From: Malurus cyaneus samueli | Taxonomy: Eukaryota > Chordata > Aves > Passeriformes > Maluridae | Direction of reading: 5' to 3' | Assembly: GCA_009741485.1 (NCBI GenBank) | Contig: CM019217.1 | Location: 31,616,207-31,680,206, forward strand | DNA: 64,000 nucleotides | Shown here: in pieces, positions 23,831-34,854 of the stretch | Layout: the number at the start of each line of letters is the position of its first letter | Position numbering within the stretch: position 1 is the first letter of the stretch | Translations under genes and position numbers: made by a program | Notes under the pieces: generated by a model | The model's database searches: none | What the model was told of the DNA's origin: nothing | What the model saw: only the letters and a program-made list of their open reading frames with translations

Positions 23831-26800
23831 TATCTGTTCTCTTTATGAAATATATGAAATATATGTAGATCAAAAAAAACAGGTAATGAAAAATTTTTGA
23901 GAGAATTTGCTGAAAATTCTGGATTTTTTAAGAGCTATGACAAAATGCTTCATTCATTTACTGTTAGCAGGATTCAGTAAGCTGTCTCCTGGAAAGGCAG
24001 CCTCTGAGAAGGATTCTGAAAAGAATATTCTTTTTAGCCTCTCAATTAAACCAATCTGTGTTAGCAGCAACACTTCAAAATTTAAGTGCTGCTTTCACTG
24101 AGCACTCAAATGCGTGGACAGTGATGGTTCTCGTGTGAAAACCAAATGATTCACAGAAAACCCACCCAACCCAACCCTCCCAACCTTTCCAAATAATCTG
24201 AGTCATAATCATGGGGTTTTATATAGCTTAAGGGATAAATTACTTCATTGTTGTGGACTTGCTTTGTTTGATTTATACTGAAAATCTAGGACATTTAATG
24301 GCTTTTGTTCTCTATAAATAGATGGAACTAGTCTAAATTATTGCTTTGGATCAAAGCAAATGCTCTCTTAACACAAAAAGTCTATCATATACATATAACA
24401 TTAAAAATTTTTTTCCAGAGCATGGTTTTGGAAAAAGCTATCATACCCATTTTATTTTGCTTAAGTGTACAATTGCCTTAGAAACTAAAATATAATGTTT
24501 TCAACAGAGACATAAACTCATAAATGAGAGAGGTTAGAAATGGAGAATTTAATGAGAACTCTAATGACATTTTGTTAAGTACAGGAAAAATTCCAGTACC
24601 TTAAGGAAAAATCTGTTTCTCTTAAATATGTAGTAATATCCAAGGCCATGTCTGCACCTGGATTTTGTGAGCTTATAAGGTCTAGTTGTTTACTCCTTCA
24701 TACCATCAGTCACCACAGTAACTTTTTCTGATTTCTAAAACCCTTAAGCAAAACCAAAAACAATTCCAATTTCCCGTTCTCATTCAAGGTTCTTAGTACA
24801 TGAGGAGAGCTTTGAAACACTAGATTTGTTCAAATGTTCATACACATGGAATATGCCTCCTACCAGGTTTGCAGTCAGAAAAAAAATCTTTTCCACGGGT
24901 AACAGAGCTACCATTTCAAGTAATTTTTTCCATCCTTTTGTAGGACAGTTTATATTTCACACAATCCAGACACTCAGTCATACAGATTCCCTGACACAAA
25001 TTGGCCTTAAACATTATCTCCTTATCCCCACACTCTGGTTTCCTATCATGTATCCTATTTTTCTGTGTCAATTTCTCTATCATATTGCTGCCTATTTTTT
25101 GTTAAATAATCTTAGCAAATGGTGTGGCAGCTTGTGGTTCATTGTGGATGAGGTGGAATGGGCCATGGCTGGTGAGGCTCTTCTGCTGCCCGAGGGTACC
25201 AATTTCCCAGGGAGGAGACATCTGCACTATGCCCTGGCAATGGACTTGGGAAGCCAAGCTGTTCTTTACATCTGTACATCCATCTGTCGAATAAATACTT
25301 ACATAGCACTGCAAACAAATATTGATAGGTCTATAGACTGTGTTTAAAGAATGGTTAATCAGACCCGTTTCAAATTTCAAAACACGTCAATTTGATATTC
25401 ATTAAGAAAACGCATTGCCAAGTGCTTAGTTCTAAATCACTTTCAGTCATTTTTTGCATATGGAGAGAAAAAATAGCACTCAGTGTTTATGTCCTGAACT
25501 TGCTGTAACTCAGTTCCACAGAGCTGATTCCATACAGGGAGCACTGATGGCTATTTTAATAGAAGAGCCTGATTTTTATTAGATTTGAATTCCTGTGTGT
25601 GTCAAACAAATTCCACATAGAACAAATATCTACTATGCAATTTAAATTATAAAGTATAGCAATTTCAAGTCCTCTTAGGTACTTTTTCATTTAGCATTGT
25701 TAATTTATTAAATAGCAGGTGGATTTCTTCATTTTGGCATTTGATTTCCTTTGTTTCCCGTATTTATTAAAAACACAAAGAAATTCCATTTAACCAAAGA
25801 ATAAATTATGTTTCTATTCCAAATAATTTTTAAAGCATTAAAAATCCCCATGAAATTTCCATGATGATGAGTTTACACTATCAAATGCTCTTCTGTTGAA
25901 ATAATTTTATAAATCAGTTTTAGATCAGAAGGTTTCTGTTGCACTAATGGGGAAAACATGAAACTGTTCATAGGAACCTCCTATGTGGCTACTAAAGTAA
26001 AAAATAGTGATTTATTTAAAGGAGTATATATTTTCTATTTTCTACCCTATGAAGCTAAGTCTTAAAAAATTTCTATTTATCCTTCTCCAGAGGTGTAATA
26101 TAATCTCTTTTTTTTTTTGTTATCCTCTCTTCAAAAGCTGCAAAAGTATTGGGATTATCAAGGAAAACGTTACCACCTAAGCCTGACTAAATACAGAGTT
26201 TCCTGAAAGCAAAGTAATATTTCCAAATATAATACAATATTTCTCTGTAAGAAGTATTTCATACATATATGCAAGAATCATTAGATTGAAAAGAAAGATG
26301 AAAGATAATTGCCAACTTGGAACAAGGCACAAAAGGCTGACTCATGAAAAATAGGTCTCTCTGAGAACCCTTGAAATCTACTGTAGAAACTCCTGCACCA
26401 GACTTCCCTTCATTGTTATCCACATCCTCCAAAGAGATTTCATAAAGTTGGAGAACCTTTTCTAATATTGCCCAAAGCAAATCATAAAACAAACAGCCTC
26501 TGATGAAGACAGATTGTGTTTCTGAAAGCAATAACTTCAATTTGTGTAATAGAAATACCAGTACTAGACATGTAGAAATTAATTTGACAAATTTTAATAA
26601 TGCATTCATGGAAGCCTGGTTATGGGTAGAAGACTAAACTGAGAAACAGCTTAAATCGCTCAAATGCAGTCTTTTCCAAAAACATTACATGTCTGACTTA
26701 TTTCATATTGAGTATCAGTGACACCATTTTCATTGTTCAAAATCTATGTATGATTCTTTGCTTTTCTCAGCAACCCAGGAAACAGAATGGATATGATGAT

Positions 26801-27153
26801 GACACATTTTCTTAGGATGTCTTCACAGACATAGAATTAACAAGTAATTTAGACTGGAATTAAAAACACCTGGTGATTAAAAATTATCCCTTTTTTTTGG
26901 CAGTGAAATAAGAACTGGAAAATAATATCTAATCTACAATTAGTGGTGAAATATTGTCATTTTACAATGCAAGAAAAATGTTTTATTTCCATATGGATTT
27001 GCATGTTGAACACACAGAAAGTTAATTCTTCCAAATATTATCAAGAAATCATCATATTTTCCAGCCAACTTTTAAAAAAATCTATCAATTTGTTTTTCTC
27101 CTTCTAAATGTACCTAGCTTGCTATATTTTATCCCCAAATTTTAGAATGTAAA
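23831..27153. other. AT-rich DNA with one 173-codon open frame
   Basis: The plus-strand frame at 24826-25347 (173 codons) is long for this composition. Its 3' part (about 25134-25270) is locally GC-rich, and the opposite strand is also open there. The predicted residues show no domain, signal peptide or repeat that I recognise. I do not call it a gene. No repeat family was found in the rest of the stretch. Confidence 0.55.
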
Positions 27154-27191
27154 TGCACTTTAACTACCAAAGTGCACTTTAACTACCAAAG
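27154..27191 (+). repeat. Perfect 19-bp tandem duplication
   Basis: TGCACTTTAACTACCAAAG occurs twice, head to tail (27154-27172 and 27173-27191), with no mismatch. This points to a recent replication slippage. Confidence 0.97.
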
Positions 27192-30100
27192 TGATGGACC
27201 TTCTGGTTTTTCACATTTGCTTCTGGGTACAAGCAGTGGGCAAAAAGGAAAGAGGGAGAATAATCAGGTTTCACTAGCAGGACTCTGGCTCTTCATCTGA
27301 AAATAGCAATATGAGTACATGGAAAAAATATTACAAACATGTTAAATTAGGATATTCTTAGAACTAGGTAAATATTGTATCAGATGATGAATTAAAAAGC
27401 TTGTTTGATTGAATCCCTAGCTCATTATAAAAAGAGAGAGAAAAATGGTTAGATATACCATCAGTACATAGAAGAAATTGCATTTTGAGCTAGCAAAAAT
27501 CTACCCCAGGAGCTGGGTGACCTGCAACAGCTGAGAAAATATGGCTGAATGCATGAAGGGTCATAAAAAGTCTGAGGGTTTGTTCCTGTGGAAATCCTTG
27601 TGGGTGTGTGGTTTATCTTTAGACTATAAGAGACCAAGATTTGTGGATAATGATAAATACATGGATAATACAATGAAAGGTACTCTGAAGGTGAATAACT
27701 CATTGAGGTGCAAGTCCTGTTCCCACAGTATATACCCACAGGAGTACTGAGGGATATTGAAGATGTTTCCTGTGAAGATTTTTTCTATGCATGTCAACTC
27801 ATGAATGGATTAAATAAAACAGCAAAGGACTGATCTTTGTAGTTCCTTAAACTGTTATTTCCCTGTATAGATTATTGGTTTCTGGAAGGGAGGAAGGTTT
27901 TTTCCCACCTTCTTCAAGCTCCTGACTGAGCGAGGAAGTATAAGGGAAGGATACAAACCTCTACACAAATCTGAAAAAATATTGGGAAACAAGAAGCATG
28001 TTAAATACCCTTGAACAGATGCAGAAAATTAAAGTTTTATTTAATGTGATGGTTTCTTCATTCAAAGGCCTAAAGTTCGTATGCTAAAGCTCATAAGCGG
28101 CAGTTTTTGTTTTGCAACTCTACCTGCAATCATTAATGTCATAGAACTGGTTCAAACTATGAAGAGGAAGCATATTAGAGGAAAAGAACAAATATGAATG
28201 ACTCATAAAAAGAAACACCAAAGCTCTTGAACTGTCCTAAAAGTCTGGGTTTCAATGTCTGTACAAAAAAGCAGATTACTTTTCTTCCTATCTGTCTAAT
28301 TTGGACAGAGGGCTTTTTCGTTTGTTGAATACAAGGAAAATTCTGTACAAAAAGAAGCATAAATATGGTGTACTTGAGGAAGAAAGGCAGTCTGGTGATC
28401 CTACAATTTAGAATTCAATATGATGTTAGAACTATACCTAAAAACATGAGGAATCAGTAAACATTTTATTAAAGGTCTGAAGAAGTAAAATGAATAGCAA
28501 TTAAAAAGTGGTATAAAAAATTTTAAGAAGTCATAAGTGTTCTTGTGAAAATATCCACCTCAACATCATCATGGTTTCGGGATTTTTTTACTGGAGCTCT
28601 AAGTAGTACTATGATTATGAGAGTTAAGTGTACAAATTTTGTTCATAAAGACCTTGGAAAGTTCCTAAACAGAAAAAGTATCTCTTATTAAAATAATTAC
28701 ATAAATATATCTATGAAACTCAATAACTGCAAGAGGCTTTAGAACAGGCCCTGTGAAACTCATGTATTGTGAAATAATGAATGAGTTACAAAAGATTATG
28801 AAAGTCCTGTAGAGAAATGAAAGATCTTGCTTCTCACAGAATGTCCTTCATTTCTAAAATACCTACTGTGACTGAGAATTTCTATTGGAAAAGCGTGAAG
28901 AAAACAGATCTTTACATTTGTCCTTTCCTTATAGTATGCTTTCAGATTAGAATATTTAAAACTAGAATGAGAACAAATTCCATTTCCAACCATTGGACCT
29001 ACATAAGTATCAAGTCAAAGAGTCAATATCTTTATCTAAGGCTATGCTCAAGAGCTTGTTTCTTGCAGCCTACTTCTGTCTGTTTGAACAGAGCAGGGAG
29101 AATTGTGTGGGGTGACAAAGAACAGCTCTGCTTTCTCACCCTGCTGAGGCCCTTCCAGAGCAGAAATGTGGGACATGTAGAAGAAGAAACACACTGTCCT
29201 GAGTGTCAACAGCCTTTGTTTGTGCCATTACAGTGGTTAGCACACTGTAGCAATGTCAGCAATTTACCCCTGGGTAATTGTAGCTGCCATGGGACAAGAG
29301 GTAACCCAGGAATCAGAGACTATGATTCTGGGTTACTCTGGGGTTATGTAGGCATTTGAGAGGACATATGATGGCTTCAGTGTATGTGACCATGATGACC
29401 ATGTGATATGGGGGAAAAGTACTGATTGTGCCTGCTCCAGTTTCTTTTATCCACAGTTTTGTTTTATTAGCAATTTTATTTAAATATTTTGCAGTTTATT
29501 TGCTTGTGTGTTCAGGTGTTATCTGTGTAAACTAAAACAAAAGCTAAAGATCTGATTTGGAATCACAAAATTCAACCTTTGATGGTTTAGCATTTAGAAA
29601 GCAGGATGCATTTTTTTTCATCAAGCAATGTACACATCTAGTGACAGAGTAAGGATTGCATGCTGCTTTAAAAGGGACACCCATTCTCTGAAAACAGGTA
29701 TCACAGACACACAGCTTTGAGGGCCACTTCATGTAATTTGGCATGAAATCTCCCAGAGAAGTCTGCTTCTGAGTTGTGATTCCTCTTACAATGTCGTGAT
29801 GTTTTTTCGTGACTTGGTTATAGGGTCTGCTGCAAAGCGGGTATTAGTGCCTCTGGAGTGTGGTGGCTAACTTATTTCACCTGGAAAACAAAGCAAGATA
29901 AGCTTCATTTCCCAGCACAGACCATCATAGATTTCAGTTTGGAAACAAAAATAGTTGACATGCTTTGCAGGTCTAGACTAGAAGAAGAGATGAAATATAC
30001 CACACCTATATAACTAAAAACACTGTAAGCAAAAGCAAACATATTTTCTCTCCTTCATTCCACCATATGTGCTACTGGAGAGCAGATGCTTTTCTAAGTA

Positions 30101-31479
30101 TAGCAGTCATTAAACTGAATTCTGATTTAGTGGGCTGACCTTTATTTGAATTTATTTTTGAATATAATTTTCTTGTTTTGGCATAGTTTTTAATTTACTC
30201 TCAGGAGATCAGTTGATGATGACATTACTGTTTGTAGCAAAGCCTAAACATATCCTTGAACTCTATGGTTATTGAGGTGATATTAAAGTAAACCTCATGT
30301 TTGTTCTTCAGCTGCTGTATACATATGTTTTACAACTCTAGGTATATAAAGATTGATAGCCTCCTTAGAGTAAGGATTAACAATCCTCCCATTTTACTGA
30401 ATAATGCAGAAATCACCCACTTGGAAATAGCTGCAAATTGTTTTTCAGGCATATTTTAAAATAATTGTCATATCCTAATGGATTATAGCTACAATTAAAG
30501 ATTGAATGTAATTTTTTAATGGCACATTCTATTATGAACAATGTCAATATTTTTACTCGGAGGAAAAACTCCACATTTGTAGGTAAAGCATATCTTCCAC
30601 CACAGTCTTATGGATGGTAAACTTGCCTCTTGGAGCATATTAATACAAATTTTACCTTTACATTTGGGGAAGTAATTGGTGCTCATTCTTCTGCCTACTC
30701 TGAAGAGCATAATAATGCCATCTGTTTGAGTGCAGACCTTGCTAATAATATATGGAACAAGCAACACAGAGAGCAAGAGAGGAGTCCTTCTGTTGCCTCT
30801 TACTTTCTTGTAAGACCTTTTGCTGACTTCAGAACAAGCACCGTAAGGAGCAGTGCAGTCCATAAGTTGTGGCAGGATGGCAGACATTGATCTGCTAGGT
30901 GTGTCTGTGCCTCTCTTTTCATTTCTGCAGCGAGTTTGTGTGCATTCCTTTCTATAAATCTCTCGAAGGCTACTTGTCTTTTACTTGGAAATGGTTCAGT
31001 CCTCAATCATTTCGTAGAAATCAAAGTCTCTGGTAGAACATGGTCTACTCCAGCTACAATTACAATAATGAAACATGAGTTGCTCATCAGGGACAAAACA
31101 TCCCAACTAGCCATTGACAGAAAAATATCACTTACTATGTTTACTGTCAATAACATAGTTGGCAATCTGAAATAGAGAAACAAGAGAAAGCCAAAACGCA
31201 AAAGTAGCAAAAATGTCACCATAGACCAAAATTTTAAGGAGCTGAGATATGGTCAGGAATAATATTTATATGATTGATCCAGACAAAACCACCTAACTTT
31301 AAATCTTGCTGCAGGTGAATGCCCAGTTCTTATTTACTTCCCTGGCTTGCTGGTTCTTGGAGAAGATTTTAGACGCTAAGCCATTCTTAATGAAAAGTAT
31401 ACATCAAGTTGAGTGAGATGGAGCCAGAGGAAAAACAACTATGAGAACCATGAGATTAGCTGGTAAAGCAGAATAGTTA
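27192..31479. other. AT-rich DNA with chance-like open frames
   Basis: The plus-strand frame at 28817-29359 (180 codons) is the longest frame outside recognised repeats. Its second half is GC-richer, but the encoded sequence has no recognisable domain and the first part overlaps an open frame on the other strand. Frames at 30516-30887 (minus) and 30630-30890 (plus) cover the same DNA on both strands. I support no gene here. Confidence 0.55.
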
Positions 31480-31509
31480 CTGAAGAGAAATACCCTGAAG
31501 AGAAATACC
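31480..31509 (+). repeat. Perfect 15-bp tandem duplication
   Basis: CTGAAGAGAAATACC is repeated head to tail without mismatch. Slippage product. Confidence 0.95.
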
Positions 31510-32471
31510 CAAAGACAGAACAATGACTGGCATCAGATGTGCTCTCTTGCCATCAGTGTCTTCTGACAAACTACCTTTGCCCATGTAGTCTGTATAAAAG
31601 ATGTGATGCCTGAGCTTCTGGTTCCTGGGTCAAAATAGCTGGGTTTCTCTCTGAAAAACATCTTTGCATTATTTCCTTTATAGTTGTAAATTTTCAGACA
31701 TGGTATCACAGGTAACAAGAAAAATGTCCTGTATAATATATAGTATAAAATGTCCTTCTGTTGTAGTTTACTTCTCCAATTATTCAATACTTAATTTCAA
31801 ATAGTGAATGATTGTAGTTGGAGAGTTGTAAAGACACAAAAGAGTGACACTAATAACCTGGATCACTACCTCACATCCTGCAGGGTTTTTAGCAAATTTT
31901 GATGTGCTTGATACAGAGTGATATAACTACAAACCGATCTTTTGAGAGGGAAGATAACAGTTTGGTATTTGACCACAAGCTCAACTCCTTCTTTGAAAAT
32001 GTGTAGATTTCTGAGTTTATTCTAAGATTCCTGCTGCTCAGCCAGCCTGCACTTATTAGGCATAGCTGGAAGACAAAAAGATGGCATGTGTAATTCTTTT
32101 TGCCACTATAGCTTCAGATATTTTAAGTAATCCATAATTCAAATGAGGCCTATGCTGCTTTTGAGTTTTGAACACAGGAGGGCTGTGGTGTGAAAGGATG
32201 GTGTTTTGGAAAGGGTTTGTCCCTTTCCCTAAGCTCCAGTGTTTGCCTGAATGCTGATGTACACCACTCAGAAACGGGTCACTTTAATCCCAGAACGATG
32301 GCCCCGCAAGTTTTCCCCCAGCTGGTGTAAGCAAGATAAGCCTTGCAGCGAGTCACAGGAATTACAGAAGTGATCTCATCCATCACTCCAGGGTGAGTGC
32401 AGCTTGCTGCAGCCCTTGTGAATAGCTCAGAACAGATGCTTTAAGCACTGACCTAAGGGGGTGTTAGGAGT
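31510..32471. other. Unassigned DNA, GC-richer toward the right
   Basis: From about 32170 to 32450 the base composition is clearly more GC-rich than in the neighbourhood. I find no CR1, LTR or tRNA landmark and no long open frame. It could be a conserved non-coding element or an unrecognised old repeat. Confidence 0.5.
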
Positions 32472-32479
32472 AACTATTT
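32472..32479. repeat. Target-site duplication AACTATTT, left copy
   Basis: Perfect 8-bp match to 32635-32642. The right copy abuts exactly the last CR1-type octamer of the SINE. Confidence 0.8.
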
Positions 32480-32634
32480 ATAAGATCTGCCTGGTCAGTT
32501 GGTCAGAGCAGGGTGCCCATAATGCCAAGGGTGTGGGCTTGACCCCTCTGCAGACCATTGGCTTAAGAACTGGGCTCGATGATCCTTGTGGGTCCCTTCC
32601 AACTCAGAGAATTCTGAGATTCTGTGATTCTGTG
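32480..32634 (+). mobile_element. tRNA-Ile-headed, CR1-tailed SINE (TguSINE1-like)
   Basis: A 155-bp SINE. The head (from about 32484) follows the tRNA-Ile gene: a degenerate A box at 32492-32502 (TGGTCAGTTGG), TCAGAGCAGGGTGC, an altered anticodon region, GCCAAGGGTGTGG and a B box at 32536-32546 (GGCTTGACCCC, two changes from the consensus). The tail from about 32560 is a CR1 3' end: GATGATCCTTGTGGGTCCC, then CTTCCAACTCAG, ending in two ATTCTGTG octamers. Such SINEs are made by RNA polymerase III and copied by the CR1 reverse transcriptase, which recognises the shared tail. TguSINE1 of zebra finch has this architecture. Perfect 8-bp repeats flank it. The damaged A box suggests a non-transcribed copy. 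Any 3' octamer motif could also come from plain CR1, but the tRNA-like head cannot. Confidence 0.85.
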
Positions 32635-32642
32635 AACTATTT
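32635..32642. repeat. Target-site duplication AACTATTT, right copy
   Basis: Second copy of the 8-bp repeat flanking the SINE. Confidence 0.8.
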
Positions 32643-34252
32643 TGATTCATATGCACTCTAATTTAGTAAAACTGAAAGGGGAAAAATAGAAGACATTAAA
32701 AATGTATTTTTCTCTCCCGAGCTTGAATTTCAGGTTCAAGTTAAGATTTATTTTATAAAAATTGGCGATACAATGCTAATGCAAGCTACATGTCTCAGTC
32801 CTTGATCTAAAGACTAAAATTTATTACAGATCATTTCTAAAGAAATATGGACTTCCCATCAGTAGGAAATCAGCCTATCATCAGAAAATATTCAGGTAGT
32901 TCGAAAATATTTTAGAATGTTCTCCTTTATTTTGTTCCCAGACAATAAGCACTAGCCTATTTGCAAAATAATATCAAAACATACACAAATGAAACAATAA
33001 TTTGTGATGCCCTACTTTACTAAGTATGTTACCAGCAGTAAAAAAAAATAAACTTTAATTCCATTTCAGAGAGTTTGGGACAAGATTGGATGGACTACTT
33101 GCAGTTAAATAACAAATATGCATGCTTATTGAAGTTGAGTTCTGGGTTAAATTGCACTAAATAGATATTTGAAATTTGGAACATACTGATAGCTCTGCCT
33201 CAACATGCCCAATCTAAATCTAACAGAACATTTTTTCAAGAAAGCTGAAGCGAAGTTCAAGATGAAGACCTGGGCTCTGCCCATTTTCCCTGTGTAGACC
33301 AGCCCAACATTTTCTGAAATGTCATTCAGCCCCTGTTTTTTTTTACCAATAATGATCTTCCCATCTGTGTATCTGCATGATGTATGATGCATGCAGAAAA
33401 AGGTTCTATTTGTTTGTTGTTTTCCCAGAGGAACGGTGGCTTGTTGTTACTTACAAAAAAATGTTTAATTTTCAGGTTAAACATCTAATTTTCCTTCTTC
33501 ATTGTTCATACAACACAATTTTTTTCTGACTCAGAATAAACTTAAGATTTTCTGTAACACATTATTGAAAACTGTTCTTGGGAATATTATGAAGCAATGC
33601 TCCATAGAGAACAGCAATTACTCCTATAATATACTATATCCAGGAAAATGGGCTACAAGGAATATTAGCAGTAGTCCAACAGTCAAAGAATGTTGCAGGG
33701 TGAATAAAATTAAAATAGACTGTGAAAGCACACTTCAGAAACTGTACTAAGCTTGTACACAGTTTGTTAAATTGTTTAGTAGGTATTAAAATTTAATTGC
33801 ACTGAACAATACTAGATTTTTCAGTTTGCTTTAAGGTTTCTATTGTGAAAAAATAGAATTTTTCCTTGGAGGTGTTCAAATCAATTTCGAACATTGATAA
33901 AATACAAGAAATATGTTAGATTATTTATTTTAAAAGTTTGTTCTAAAATTCTTCTTCTGACTCTTTCTAAACCTCTTCTATTCCAGACTGATTTGATGAT
34001 ACAATATGGTCTCCATCTTTTTTTCTTTTCCTCTCCACTGCCTCTTAATTTCTTTTGGTTCCACAAAAGAGACTTATATTAACAGCAGTACTCTTTCACC
34101 TGGAAATTATGAAATTCATCACTTCCTGATAACATTCCCTCCTTTTCACATCTCGCAAATCCTTTTGCTGTCATTTACTGTGAAATATAGTTAAACTGAA
34201 CAAATTACCTTAGCGTTAAATTTTGTTCTGTTTTGGAGAAGATCCTGAAGAT
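32643..34252. other. AT-rich unique-looking DNA
   Basis: No feature recognised. Confidence 0.6.
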
Positions 34253-34266
34253 NNNNNNACTTNNNN
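34253..34266. other. Two short assembly gaps
   Basis: Six N (34253-34258) and four N (34263-34266) separated by ACTT. These are unresolved bases rather than a scaffold gap of standard length. The 60-codon open frame across them is meaningless. Confidence 0.99.
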
Positions 34267-34827
34267 GATTTTTTTCCATCTCTGTTATTCTTTCTATATC
34301 TCCTTCACAGGAAAACAACCAACCCATCTATCAATACCATTCTTCATTTAAAGCATTATTATTCATCTATTTAAAATTTAGGCATCTGCTGAACGGTTTA
34401 CCAAATCAAGAATAGATTATGTTTTGTTGATTCAATAAGTGCTAGTCTTAGACTGCCAGCTACATAGGATAGCAACCTGAAAAGATACTTGGATTTAGCT
34501 AAACATTTGCTTCTGCACTGCTTTATTGCATAGTCATTTCAGTTCATACACTTAAATTAAAACCTGTATTAGCAGGGTTCTAGCTTAAAAAAATATTTAC
34601 CTTGTCCTTGTAACTGTTCTATGTTAATGATGACTTCTAACGTTCAGAATTACCACTGTGACTTACTGTTATTCACATTTATTCATATCTTTGTTGTATT
34701 ATCTTCTGTCATTAAATATTTTTTTTCTCTAATTTCAATATCAGCTGTTTCCAGGGTTAAAAATATAACATATGTTGTCATATTTCATAAATTCTGAATA
34801 CTAAGCCATACAATATTCCACTCCATT
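34267..34827. other. AT-rich unique-looking DNA
   Basis: No feature recognised. Confidence 0.6.
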
Positions 34828-34854
34828 ATTCCATTCCATTCCATTCCATTCCAT
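34828..34854 (+). repeat. (CCATT)n microsatellite
   Basis: Four full CCATT units and a partial one (34831-34854), preceded by a mutated unit. The pentamer (GGAAT on the other strand) also occurs in vertebrate satellites, but five units is only a microsatellite. Confidence 0.93.

Noticed and set aside
32484..32557. Functional tRNA-Ile gene
   Set aside because: The A box is damaged, the anticodon region is altered, the acceptor stem does not pair, and it is fused directly to a CR1 tail, so it is a SINE head.
34828..34854. CCATT array as a satellite or centromeric block
   Set aside because: Only about five units, in ordinary single-copy-looking sequence.
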